NCBI GenBank assembly: GCA_963933055.1
Contig: CAWVSY010000015.1
Location: 1 to 64,000, forward strand
Direction: 5' to 3'
Source of the DNA: Oleispira sp963933055
GTDB lineage: Bacteria > Pseudomonadota > Gammaproteobacteria > Pseudomonadales > Oceanobacteraceae
DNA length: 64,000 nt
In this document: in pieces, positions 27,554 to 36,672 of the stretch
Layout of the letters: each line of letters opens with the position of its first letter
Numbering within the stretch: position 1 is the first letter of the stretch
Notes under the pieces: generated by a model
The model's database searches: none
What the model saw: the letters and a program-made list of their open reading frames with translations, nothing else
Told to the model about the DNA's origin: nothing
Program-made: the position numbers and the translations under genes

Positions 27554-28096
27554 GTGTCTTTAAAACACGCGATTATGGTATTGCTAGAAACTGAGCCAGG
27601 CAGTGGTTATGATTTGCTTAAGCGGTTTAAGCAACGATTAGGGTTTTTCTGGCAAGCCAGTCATCAGCAGATTTATCAGCAATTAAAAATTATGCATAAA
27701 GATGGCTTCATAAATTGCCAACTTGATGCTCAAGAGGGTAAGCCTGATCGCAAAGTCTATTCGATGACAAAAACAGGTCATGCAGAATTATTGGCGTGGC
27801 TGAACCGTGCTTCACAGCCACAAAAGATAAATGACAGCTTGCTGGTTAAATTATACGGTGGTCATTTAGTAGACAAAGCGGTACTGTTAGGCGAAATTAA
27901 AAATCATAAAAATCAGCACGATAAGGCCTTAGCAATCATGCTAGAGCTGCAGCATCAGTATCAGCAGCTACCGGTAGGAACTGAAAAGGATGCGTTAGCA
28001 CTGCCTTTTTTGACATTACGCCGAGGTATTTTGGGTGAGCAAGCTTGGCTTCAGTGGGCGGAAGAGGCGGAAGTATTGCTGGGCAGAGATGATTAA
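27554..28096 (+). CDS. PadR-family transcriptional regulator
   Basis: 180 residues from a GTG start at 27554. The N-terminal winged helix begins SLKHAIMVLLETEPGSGYDLLKRF and contains WQASHQQIYQQLKIMHKDG, typical of PadR. The C-terminal helical domain is the dimer/effector part. It is divergent from the RetSat-like gene with two palindromes between. PadR proteins often respond to phenolic or hydrophobic compounds; no ligand can be named here. Confidence 0.9.
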   Translation: MSLKHAIMVLLETEPGSGYDLLKRFKQRLGFFWQASHQQIYQQLKIMHKDGFINCQLDAQEGKPDRKVYSMTKTGHAELLAWLNRASQPQKINDSLLVKLYGGHLVDKAVLLGEIKNHKNQHDKALAIMLELQHQYQQLPVGTEKDALALPFLTLRRGILGEQAWLQWAEEAEVLLGRDD

Positions 28097-28164
28097 ATTG
28101 CTGTGTTAACTATACTAAGTTTAATGATGTGAACTAATTATGTGAACTGGCTTTTCAGGATAAG

Positions 28165-28192
28165 TAAGAACAATAATAAATAAGAACAATAA
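28165..28192 (+). repeat. Short tandem repeat before the split cyclase
   Basis: TAAGAACAATAA occurs at 28165-28176 and 28181-28192, a 16-bp period, ending just before AAGGAATG and the GTG start. Confidence 0.5.
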
Positions 28193-28207
28193 AGGAATGC
28201 TAGGTTC

Positions 28208-29355
28208 GTGAACTTAGCTAATAACTTATTAGGCAGGTTTACCCGCAATATGAATACGCCGCAATATCATGATCTTCAGTTTAACCGCAGTCAAAGTGAT
28301 GTTGCCGAAAGTCAATTTTATGGTAATGCTTATCGTCGAAGCGTATTGCGTGCGCTGTTATTGATGAGCGCCGCTTTTAGTCTTATTTTCAGCTTATTGA
28401 ACTGGCCTGAAGAAGATTATCTCGCTTTTTATGAATTATCATTCACCGTTTATTGTTTATTACTCTTTTCATTCTCTAAACAGTATAAAAATCAGTTTAA
28501 ACTGTCATTTTTATACTTATTACCGCTTTATTCTCTATTTTTATACGCGTTGAATTTGCATCGAGAAACAGATACTTCCTTTGTTTGGATATTGGTTATA
28601 CCCGTATTGTCGCATTTATTATTGGGGCGCTGGGTAGGCTTGTGGGTGTCTTTGCTTTTTATGTCGCGGCTTTTGTTATTTATGTCCTTCATGTATTGGC
28701 TGATCGACGATCAATAGAAGCACTTGAGATCACCAATTTGGTTCTGGCTTCTAGTGCCGTGCTGGTTTTTGCTCATGTTTCTGAAGTTAGCCGGATACGC
28801 GTTCATCGTAAGCTTCTGCACCTTGCGACTACTGATAATTTGACGTCGTTGGCTAATCGCGCTCGTTTTCTAGATGTATTTGAGCGAGAAAGAAATCATG
28901 CCGCCCGTAATAATTCAGATTTATCTTTGCTATTGCTTGATATTGATCACTTCAAAAACGTCAATGATAACCACGGACACGATGTTGGAGACGATGTTTT
29001 AAAATATATTGCTGCCGCCATAAACCATCGCTTAAGAAAAACAGATTTAGCCTGCCGTTTAGGTGGAGAAGAGTTTGCTGTGCTATTACCCGGAGCTGAC
29101 TTGAATCGTGCAATCATTGTGGCAGAGGCCATCCGCAAAAGCATCGCTGATTTGCCTTATACGAAAGCTGAGAAGGTCATTCCTTTAAGTATAAGTATTG
29201 GTGCATCCGAGTACGGATCTGATGGCTATGATTTAGAAAACTTATACGCCGTCGCTGACGAGCATTTGTATAAAGCGAAAGCGGGTGGTCGTAATCAAGT
29301 CTGTTATCGAATTATTATGAGCAACGGCGAGCTTGATCTAAGTCTCGCCGACTAG
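28208..29355 (+). pseudogene. Membrane diguanylate cyclase, split by a frameshift
   Basis: The N-terminal part (28208-28717, GTG start) holds an unstructured head and at least four or five membrane segments, and ends at a TAG. The rest continues in the frame one base back: last membrane segment, coiled coil, and a full GGDEF domain to 29355. Active-site GGEEF and the inhibitory RxxD site (RKTD, five residues before) are intact. Together they form one normal cyclase of about 380 residues. The shift lies between about 28640 and 28717. I see no slippery heptamer, so a recent mutation or read error is likelier than programmed shifting. The cyclase part might still be made from an internal start. 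Confidence 0.8.
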
Positions 29356-29384
29356 TTTCGTAATAGAATGGATGGCATTGAAGC

Positions 29385-29921
29385 CTAAAGCCACTGTTGT
29401 GGTGTGATATGCAAGCTGTGTTGGTCATCACTCAGCCACAGTTCAGCATCTTGAATGCTGGCATTAAGCACTAAGTGGCGCTGCATTAATTGGTTAAGAG
29501 TATTGTATTGTTCCGTACTGATGTGAAAGACGGAAAGGTTCTTAAAGCCTTTTGCCTTGTTCTCTACGCTCTTCCACCACATTCCTGCAGCATTATCACC
29601 ATAACTCAGAATGATTACCTTCTTGGCCTTGTGACAGGCTTTACGGATGCGTTTTTCATCAGGCTGGCCAAGATCAATCCATAGCTCGACATCATCGATT
29701 AAATTTTTCTGCCACAAATCAGGCTCGCTATCTTCGCTTAGCCCCTTGGTAAACTGCAATCCCTCACAGGCAAACAATGTAAATGCAATGGTACGAAGAA
29801 TTAAGCGTTGTTCCGTTTCAGATGGGTGCTGGGCCATCGTCAGGTTGTGCTGCTGGTAATAGTCTCTATCCATATCACTAATGGTGAGATCTAATTTAAT
29901 CACGGTCGCTTTAATCGCCAT
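29385..29921 (-). CDS. yaeQ: YaeQ family protein
   Basis: 178 residues from ATG 29919-29921, where the family N-terminus (MAIKATVIKLDLTISDMDR) begins. Also seen: HPSETEQRLILRTIAFTLFA, LWIDLGQPDEKRIRKACHKAKKV and the closing W. YaeQ folds like a PD-(D/E)XK nuclease and has been linked to suppression of RfaH defects, but its biochemical role is unclear. It lies on the same strand downstream of the phosphate transporter gene, separated from it by a terminator. Confidence 0.92.
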   Translation of the reverse strand: MAIKATVIKLDLTISDMDRDYYQQHNLTMAQHPSETEQRLILRTIAFTLFACEGLQFTKGLSEDSEPDLWQKNLIDDVELWIDLGQPDEKRIRKACHKAKKVIILSYGDNAAGMWWKSVENKAKGFKNLSVFHISTEQYNTLNQLMQRHLVLNASIQDAELWLSDDQHSLHITPQQWL

Positions 29922-29956
29922 AAGGCTTGTTCGTCTCTGAAAAAATAAAAGGCAAA

Positions 29957-29981
29957 AAAAACCGGGCAATGCCCGGTTTTT
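29957..29981 (-). terminator. Bidirectional terminator after the phosphate transporter gene
   Basis: AAAAACCGGGC (29957-29967), a 3-nt loop and GCCCGGTTTTT (29971-29981). The GC core has A/T flanks on both sides, so either strand ends in a T-run. It lies 15 bp after the stop of the Pit gene. Confidence 0.9.
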
Positions 29982-29996
29982 ACATGTCTTACTGTT

Positions 29997-31262
29997 TTAT
30001 CCCCAAATTGCTTTGAAGATAAAGAAGAAGAAGATCGAAAGTGCAGCGCCTGCGGGTAGGGTAACTAACCAGGACATAAAAATTGCACCAATTTGACGGT
30101 AATTTAATGACTCTCTGCCGACAGCCAAACCAACGCCTAGAATAGCGCCGACTAAGGTATGAGTCGTTGAAATTGGTAAACCTGTACCTGACGCCACAAC
30201 AACCGTTGTCGCCGCTGCTAGGGTTGCGGCAAAGCCTCTGCTAGGAGTTAATTGCGTAATACCCGTACCAACGGTAGCAATTACGCGGTGACCGTAGGTT
30301 ACAAGACCAATAACAATACCAAGACCACCGATTAATAAGATCCAAGCAGGAACCGTTGCTTTAGCGGCAATTTCACCTGCGCTGCTAACAACACTGTAGA
30401 TTGCGGCTAGAGGACCAATCGCATTAGCAACATCGTTAGAACCGTGGGCAAAGGCCATGGCACAAGCTGTGAATACCATTAATACGGCAAAGACTTTTTC
30501 TACGTTGGCGAAATGAACTTCATCATTCGTTTCAGGGTCGGCATGAACACGATTAACAAAGAAGATGCCGATGAAGGTAATCACGATGCCTGCGGCAATC
30601 GATAACCATATTGACTGCTGAAAATCGATGTCTAAACCAATGTGCTTTAGGCCCTTAACTAAGGTAACCATAGAAATAATAAAGCCCACTAAGAAAATAT
30701 AAAAAGGAACGACTTTCTTAGATTGCTCGAAGGGGTTTTCAGTATCATGAATCCAGTGCTGGACTGTTTTATACAAGATAAAAGCAATACTACCCGCTAG
30801 CATGGGAGAAATAATCCAACTAGCCGCGATGGTGCCTACTTTGCCCCAAGCAACGGCTTCTATACCGATACCGACGGCGGCAAAACCAACGATGGCACCT
30901 ACGATGGAATGAGTGGTTGAAACTGGCCAGCCTTTAATCGAGGCAACCAATAACCAGATCCCCGCGGCTAATAAAGACGCTAGCATACCAAAGACGAGGA
31001 GTTCGGGAGAGCTGGCAAGAGCGGAGGGATCGATAATGCCTTTTCGAATGGTCGCGGTTACTTCGCCACCTGCGAGGAAGGCACCGGCAAATTCAAACAC
31101 AATAGCAATCAAGATAGCTTGTTTGATTGTGATTGCTTTGGAGCCTACAGAGGTCCCCATTGCATTTGCAACATCATTGGCACCAATACCCCATGCCATG
31201 AATAAACCAAAAATACACGCTAGGGCGATAAAAATATGCCCTTGTTCGGCTAGAAGTTCCAT
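29997..31262 (-). CDS. pit: PiT-family inorganic phosphate transporter
   Basis: 421 residues with about ten to twelve membrane segments. The two inverted PiT signatures are GANDVANAMGT near the N-terminus and HGSNDVANAIGP in the second half. WPVSTTHSIVG and LPISTTHTLVGA also mark each half. It moves phosphate, often as a metal-phosphate complex, with protons or sodium. Start ATG with GGAGGAG upstream. The DUF47/PhoU-like partner often found next to Pit is absent here. It has its own terminator. Confidence 0.93.
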   Translation of the reverse strand: MELLAEQGHIFIALACIFGLFMAWGIGANDVANAMGTSVGSKAITIKQAILIAIVFEFAGAFLAGGEVTATIRKGIIDPSALASSPELLVFGMLASLLAAGIWLLVASIKGWPVSTTHSIVGAIVGFAAVGIGIEAVAWGKVGTIAASWIISPMLAGSIAFILYKTVQHWIHDTENPFEQSKKVVPFYIFLVGFIISMVTLVKGLKHIGLDIDFQQSIWLSIAAGIVITFIGIFFVNRVHADPETNDEVHFANVEKVFAVLMVFTACAMAFAHGSNDVANAIGPLAAIYSVVSSAGEIAAKATVPAWILLIGGLGIVIGLVTYGHRVIATVGTGITQLTPSRGFAATLAAATTVVVASGTGLPISTTHTLVGAILGVGLAVGRESLNYRQIGAIFMSWLVTLPAGAALSIFFFFIFKAIWG

Positions 31263-31353
31263 AACTCCTCCGTCGGATGAAAAACGCGCGAATTCTACCC
31301 TAGTGAACTCTCAGTTAATAGACTGAGTTGGTAAAAAAATGCATAAATTAAAC

Positions 31354-31373
31354 TTTAGCCCAGGCGGGCTAAA
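31354..31373. other. Hairpin in the gap between the DUF4442 and Pit genes
   Basis: TTTAGCCC (31354-31361), AGGC loop, GGGCTAAA (31366-31373). It lies about 180 bp after the DUF4442 gene in its reading direction, followed on that strand by T-rich DNA. It may be a weak terminator; the rest of this 288-bp gap shows nothing clear. Confidence 0.4.
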
Positions 31374-31550
31374 AACAATACATAAATAGTAGCAAAAAAC
31401 TGATAAATATGAGTTTGATTTAATCTGTTTTTATTCGCTCAAATTAGAGTGTTATTTGGCCAATTCTAGGCGATTAGGCTTTAAATTGGCTTGTGATATG
31501 TGAATTTGAGCTTTTTCTTATAAAATCATATCTAAGCGATTCATTTTGGG

Positions 31551-32045
31551 TTAAGACTTACGTTTTGGTGTCCATGCCCAAATCATTGTAGCTTTTACCG
31601 TTTCAACACCTTTTTCATCGGTAATGACGACAGGAACATTGATATCGGCTTTTTCATTATTTTTAATGAACTCTACTTGCTCATCACTAAAAGTAGCAAC
31701 GGCTGTCATATCGCCTTTGGCTTGCTTTAAATATTCTAAGTGCATCGACTTGATAACGATAATGCGATTATCTGGAACGGTAAGCCCTGTCATAAATCCC
31801 GTGGCGGTTTCTGCCAATAAACCCATTGCGGCGGCATGCACACTGCCAATATGGTTTTGAACCTTTTTACGATTAGGGATGACGACAATGCATTCATTCG
31901 GCGTTAATTTTTCAAAGCGTAGACCTGACGTCCCAACGTATTTAATGACCTTTCCCATCGCCTTTGAGAGCGCAAAGGTGCGAATCGGAGAGGGCATTTT
32001 CTGAAAAGTATTCACAACGGTCGTTAATCGGTTTGGTTTAGACAT
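31551..32045 (-). CDS. DUF4442 hotdog-fold protein (thioesterase-like)
   Basis: 164 residues. Hotdog-fold pattern with the long helix segment NHIGSVHAAAMGLLAETATGFM and following strands ending ATMIWAWTPKRK. It resembles DUF4442/PaaI-like putative acyl-CoA thioesterases, with no firmly identified catalytic residue in this subgroup. Start ATG with AAGGC upstream. It stands as a single gene. Substrate unknown. Confidence 0.82.
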   Translation of the reverse strand: MSKPNRLTTVVNTFQKMPSPIRTFALSKAMGKVIKYVGTSGLRFEKLTPNECIVVIPNRKKVQNHIGSVHAAAMGLLAETATGFMTGLTVPDNRIIVIKSMHLEYLKQAKGDMTAVATFSDEQVEFIKNNEKADINVPVVITDEKGVETVKATMIWAWTPKRKS

Positions 32046-32165
32046 AATATAAGCCTTATTTTTATTAAGATGTTAGGCCCTACTTATCGAACAGGTGCAA
32101 TGTTGGTTGATAATATTAGGGTGGATCAATGTAAGGATTCACTAAAGAATCAAAGATAGCGCATC

Positions 32166-32603
32166 TTACCCGACTACAGAATTAATCACCATGACTCTAG
32201 TGCCATCATTACCTTGCCTAAATCGTCTATAGAGCGTTAATAATGGCTGAGGTATTTCTGCTTTGGCCACGGTCACAAAACCCAAACGCTGGTACAGAGA
32301 AATGGCCAGTGGGGTAGGAAGAGTATAGATAGTAGAAGGGTGTTGCTGAAGGGCGTAGCGAATAAGATTATTGGCTACGCCTTGGCCTCGATGTTTTTCT
32401 GTCGTTAATACGCTGCGCAAAAATAAAAACGTATCATATTCTAATAGTCTTAAAGCAGCACAGGTTTCGCCGTTACTATTAATTGCGACGTACATTGAAT
32501 CTTGTGGTTTCGCTCTGGCCTTATCTTTATTAAGCTTATAAAACTGATTCAGCTGTTGGCAACTTGCCGCTATGTACTGCATAAGACCACTCAAAACTCT
32601 CAT
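32166..32603 (-). CDS. GNAT-family N-acetyltransferase
   Basis: About 145 residues. The acetyl-CoA binding motif is HRGQGVANNLIRYAL, preceded by a strand FLFLRSVLTT and followed by AISLYQRLGFVTVAKAE, all typical of GNAT. The start is uncertain: ATG 32603 is used; GTG 32627 and ATG 32582 are in frame, and none has a good ribosome site. Substrate unknown. It lies between the DUF4442 gene and the chemoreceptor on the same strand. Confidence 0.82.
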   Translation of the reverse strand: MRVLSGLMQYIAASCQQLNQFYKLNKDKARAKPQDSMYVAINSNGETCAALRLLEYDTFLFLRSVLTTEKHRGQGVANNLIRYALQQHPSTIYTLPTPLAISLYQRLGFVTVAKAEIPQPLLTLYRRFRQGNDGTRVMVINSVVG

Positions 32604-32694
32604 GATAACAATCTTGTAATAACTCACAATAAATCTGCAATAAATAATGTGAGTTATTCAACAAGTTTGTTGATGGCGAGTCAGCACTTGTGCT

Positions 32695-34821
32695 TTAGGT
32701 ATGCAGTTTTCCTAACTGTTGATCCAGAGAATCGACTTGCTTAATCAAATGCTGATTACTTTCTTCAGACTGCTGGGATAATTCGGCTAATGTATCGGCG
32801 GCATCTCCGATAATCGTTAGGTTTTTATTAATCTCTTCTGCAACTTGGCTTTGTTCCTCTGCGGCGGCGGCAACCTGATCAGCATTGTCGTTAATAGAAT
32901 CGGTGGTTGCGACCACTTCATTCAGTGAAGTAAAGGCTAAATTCGTCTGTTCAACACTTTCTGCGGCTTTGCTGCTGCTATTATCAATGATTCCAACAGC
33001 CTTAGTGACTTCTTGCTGTAAGCTTTGAATCATAGAGTTAATTTCATCGGTTGAATTTTGCGTTTTTGAGGCAAGCGTACGCACCTCATCTGCAACGACG
33101 GCAAACCCTCGGCCTTGTTCACCGGCTCTAGCCGCTTCGATCGCGGCGTTCAACGCGAGTAAGTTGGTTTGCTCGGCAATGGCTTTAATAACATCGATAA
33201 TCCGTGTGATTTCCTCGCTGCGAGCGGCAACTTGAGTAATCGACTCACTAGCATTGCCCATATCTGTCGATAAGTTTTTGACCCCCTGTACCGCTATGGA
33301 TAATGCGGATTGTGATCTTTGAATGATCTCTTGGGATTTTTTAGCGTCGTCGGCGGTGGATTGAGCGAGGCGTGCTACTTCGTGTGAGGTTGCAGACATC
33401 TCATTCGTGGCGGTAACAACACTGGATATCTCCATTTGTTGCTGGCTAGTTTGGTGATTGGTATTGCGGCTAATTTTGTCGCTGGTGGCCGATGATTCGC
33501 GTACTTCATTACTGACATTCTTCAGTTCGTTAATCATATCTCGCAGTTTCTGCAAGAACAGGTTAAAACCAGCGCCTAGGGCAATCAGTTCCGCGTGAGT
33601 ATTGAGTTTTAGCTGCTGCGTTAAATCACCATCAGCACTTGCAAGATTATCGATTCTATTACGCAGCTCATAAAGAGGTTGAACGATGGATTTTATAATC
33701 CAAGCCATGATTAGACTCGCTAATACAGTTACTACCAGAGCCAATAATACTTGTTGAGTATTAATACTGGCGAAGCTGTCTTCGAGTTCGCTGACAAGGG
33801 CTTTAGCTCGTGCTAAAGCAATATCTTTTGGCAATTCAATAATGAATTTCCAATGATTATTGGATGCACTTATATCGATACTTTTGCTGATGACAAAATC
33901 ACTGTCTGTTTCTAATAAGTTATTATCATCGGATAGCGCTAAGTAGGAACTGGCACGCTCAGGCAGTATTTCTTTGAGTGGTCTTGATGTTTTGGCGCTG
34001 TAATGACTGCTGCCTACAATTAGGCCTTTTTCGCTTAATAGCGTTACTTTTGCGGCACCTGAAAAAAGTGATTGGCTTAATTTTTCTGTTAATTTTTGGA
34101 AATTGGGCAAATTCACATCGACCCCAACCACACCTCTAAATTGATTATTAACCAATACTGGCACGATTAGACTGGTCATTAACTCTTGATAGCCTTCTTC
34201 AATTTCGTCTAAATATGGTTCCATTGCGCAAGGCTTTTTAGTCTCTTTCGAGCATAAAAACCATTCTGCTTCACGGATGCCAAATTCATTAAGGTTATCT
34301 AAGTATTTCTCTTGAGCGTTTTCGACACGATATTGGACCAGATTTTTATCTCGGTCTCGCACCCAATAAATTTCTAATGAACCTGATTTCATCGCATTAT
34401 AAGCTGCATCACTGTCTTGATAGGCAATGTCATTATTATCGTATCCGTTGGCTTCAAACTGAGTATATATCGAGCTTATGCGTGGGTTAGCCGCCAGTTG
34501 CGCCTTGAGTAACATGTTTATTTGGCCTCGACTAAGAGATACCTGCTCTGAATTGATGCTGTATTCAAGACTAGAGGCTACTCCTAAAGGGGTTTGGTAG
34601 GCCGAATTAATATAGGCTGCGACTTTGGCGCCATAGCCTGCAGATTCTGCTTTTAGTTGCTCATAGACAGCGTCTTTCAAATCAGATTTTGTACGTTGGC
34701 TAAGTGCTTCACCAGAATTGCTTAATGCTCGATTAACATTAATGCTCAAAACCAGCGCCATTGCTAAAAGCATGATTAGGCTTGCGACCATTAATTTAAT
34801 GCGAAGAGAAGAAGATTTCAT
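32695..34821 (-). CDS. Methyl-accepting chemotaxis protein with dCache sensor
   Basis: 708 residues from ATG 34819-34821, with AGGA five bases upstream. TM1 is at about 8-28. A large periplasmic sensor of dCache type (about 35-350, with the REAEWF and VVGVDVNL stretches) is followed by TM2 near 355-380 and HAMP. The cytoplasmic signalling hairpin has its tip [35 protein letters not shown]. No C-terminal receptor-methylation pentapeptide is seen. It would signal through CheA/CheW coded elsewhere. Ligand unknown. Confidence 0.93.
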   Translation of the reverse strand: MKSSSLRIKLMVASLIMLLAMALVLSINVNRALSNSGEALSQRTKSDLKDAVYEQLKAESAGYGAKVAAYINSAYQTPLGVASSLEYSINSEQVSLSRGQINMLLKAQLAANPRISSIYTQFEANGYDNNDIAYQDSDAAYNAMKSGSLEIYWVRDRDKNLVQYRVENAQEKYLDNLNEFGIREAEWFLCSKETKKPCAMEPYLDEIEEGYQELMTSLIVPVLVNNQFRGVVGVDVNLPNFQKLTEKLSQSLFSGAAKVTLLSEKGLIVGSSHYSAKTSRPLKEILPERASSYLALSDDNNLLETDSDFVISKSIDISASNNHWKFIIELPKDIALARAKALVSELEDSFASINTQQVLLALVVTVLASLIMAWIIKSIVQPLYELRNRIDNLASADGDLTQQLKLNTHAELIALGAGFNLFLQKLRDMINELKNVSNEVRESSATSDKISRNTNHQTSQQQMEISSVVTATNEMSATSHEVARLAQSTADDAKKSQEIIQRSQSALSIAVQGVKNLSTDMGNASESITQVAARSEEITRIIDVIKAIAEQTNLLALNAAIEAARAGEQGRGFAVVADEVRTLASKTQNSTDEINSMIQSLQQEVTKAVGIIDNSSSKAAESVEQTNLAFTSLNEVVATTDSINDNADQVAAAAEEQSQVAEEINKNLTIIGDAADTLAELSQQSEESNQHLIKQVDSLDQQLGKLHT

Positions 34822-34881
34822 GTGGGTCCTACTAAGACTAAATGTGTATTTAATCAAGTATAGTCGCATCTAATGAATCCG

Positions 34882-36558
34882 CTATTTAACCAGCTGATGA
34901 ATTACCTTGGCGATATCGACATGCGAATAATGAGCAATCTCTCGTAGTCTGTCTTTTTGCTGGTTGCTTAAACTTGATGAATCTAAATTAGTGAGAATGG
35001 CATAATTTACTAAATCGGAGGGTTCATTGGATAAATGCAGCAGCAGGTCATCATTGTAATCAGGGTTTCTAGCCAGAATGCTGGCCGCGGCGTAACGCTC
35101 TTTATTATTGCTTGAGCTAAGTTTCGCTGCAATTTGTGCATTTAAGTCACTCAGCTTCGCATTACCCGCGGCGAGAATCGCGGAAGAAGCATTATCTCCC
35201 GCGATGGCTTTACTGAGTGACGATACTAATTGATTTTGAAGCCTGGCTGAATCTTGCCCTTGGTTTTTTAATTGCTGTAATGTTGAGCCTAAGTTAATGA
35301 GAGCATTATTTCGCACATTATTGCTTTCATTAGCATCTTCCGCCAAGTTAGCCAGCATTTGAAAACCTTGTTCAGAGACTTTGCCATTACCTGATAGCGC
35401 GACCATTAAACGAACTTTTTGTAAATCACTATCGATATCGTTATGGTTACTTTTTGATAAATTTAATAATGTTTCTATAAGGTAATCTTCGACATTGTCA
35501 TGGGCACTTAAGCTTAATGAAAATGCTAGCGCTCGTTTGCTTGTATCGCCGATTTCATCACTGAGAATTTTTTCTGCTAAGTCGTTTGAATCGATGTGGT
35601 CAATTAAATAGTCAGCCGCTTTGATTAACTTTGCACTGTTTTTACTTTCGGAAAAATCTGCCAAAATTGACCAAAGCTCAGCCTCATTTTTAATGACTTT
35701 TTCGAATGCCGAAGAAGAAACCGATTTAATATTCCAAGTATTGTGTGTATTTGAAAACGGATGTATGTCGACGTGAGTCAAATCGACATACGGCGCTATT
35801 TTCTCAGCGGTAATTGTGAAATTGATTGATCCACGATAACCGGCAGCGGAAATACCTTTGTATTCTTTTGAATACAGAGAGCTTGGCATGCAATCATTAT
35901 CAAGTACCACATGCCAGCTATTACTGCCGTTATAGTTATTGCTGCTATGGTGCAGGCTGGAAGCCAGCTGATTGATATTAGCCGTCGTAATGCTCGCCTT
36001 ACGGTTAACAATATTATTTGCATGGTGATAGGTATATGTCCTTTGCAGAGAGTCATACGCAAAGTGATATTTGTTGCCTTGATTTCCTATTGAAAGGGCT
36101 TTTAAGAGTTGCGCAAGAATTTTCATAGGGTGCTTTTCGGTAAGTCCTAAGTCATTAAATGCGGTAAATACGGCAAAAGGTTGTGATTCAACGCGACTCA
36201 GGTAATAAACATTTTTGATGTCGATATTGCCTTGCCCTTCGTTAATCAAAATGTCGCTAGCGATGCCTTTAATAATGGCATCGTTAGCTTGAGTAAGCTG
36301 GGTATTGAAATTCAATGTTGATTGATAAACCGTTTTATCATTTAAAATGGATTCAATATTCACTTCAACCCGGTAAGCATAATTAAAGGCGGCTTGGTTC
36401 GTGCAACTAAAAGTTTTTGCAGGTTTATTATTGAGGTCCGCGTGATTGACAAAATCTGGTGGTGCCGTAGGCAGCGATTGAATGTATAAATATAAAATTC
36501 CTGCGCTTATTAATATCAGCAAAAGAAAAAACAGGGATAAGCGTTTAATAATTTTCAT
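34882..36558 (-). CDS. HEAT-repeat protein with vitellogenin-like N-terminal region
   Basis: 558 residues from ATG 36556-36558. One N-terminal membrane anchor (about 5-25). Residues 45-280 are beta-rich (YAYRVEVNIESILN; ending GYRGSINFTITAEKI), with two cysteines. Residues 295-558 are helical, HEAT-like repeats (for example KVRLMVALSGNGKVSEQGF and RYAAASILARNPDYNDD). A beta sheet followed by a helical solenoid is the layout of the lipid-transfer N-module of vitellogenin-like proteins, some of which occur in bacteria. That homology is my inference, not shown. It lies next to a cysteine-rich secreted protein on the same strand. Confidence 0.7.
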   Translation of the reverse strand: MKIIKRLSLFFLLLILISAGILYLYIQSLPTAPPDFVNHADLNNKPAKTFSCTNQAAFNYAYRVEVNIESILNDKTVYQSTLNFNTQLTQANDAIIKGIASDILINEGQGNIDIKNVYYLSRVESQPFAVFTAFNDLGLTEKHPMKILAQLLKALSIGNQGNKYHFAYDSLQRTYTYHHANNIVNRKASITTANINQLASSLHHSSNNYNGSNSWHVVLDNDCMPSSLYSKEYKGISAAGYRGSINFTITAEKIAPYVDLTHVDIHPFSNTHNTWNIKSVSSSAFEKVIKNEAELWSILADFSESKNSAKLIKAADYLIDHIDSNDLAEKILSDEIGDTSKRALAFSLSLSAHDNVEDYLIETLLNLSKSNHNDIDSDLQKVRLMVALSGNGKVSEQGFQMLANLAEDANESNNVRNNALINLGSTLQQLKNQGQDSARLQNQLVSSLSKAIAGDNASSAILAAGNAKLSDLNAQIAAKLSSSNNKERYAAASILARNPDYNDDLLLHLSNEPSDLVNYAILTNLDSSSLSNQQKDRLREIAHYSHVDIAKVIHQLVK

Positions 36559-36672
36559 GAATTTTATTATAAGAACCGTTGAGATCACTAAAACATGTTT
36601 AGCCGTAGCTGACCGTATTTTAGTGATCGTATTTTAGTAATGTATTGATTGATATTATTGAATGCTTAGATA

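Noticed and set aside
28585..28717. Programmed -1 frameshift site in the split cyclase
   Set aside because: No X-XXY-YYZ heptamer in the right frame and no obvious downstream pseudoknot were found in the overlap.
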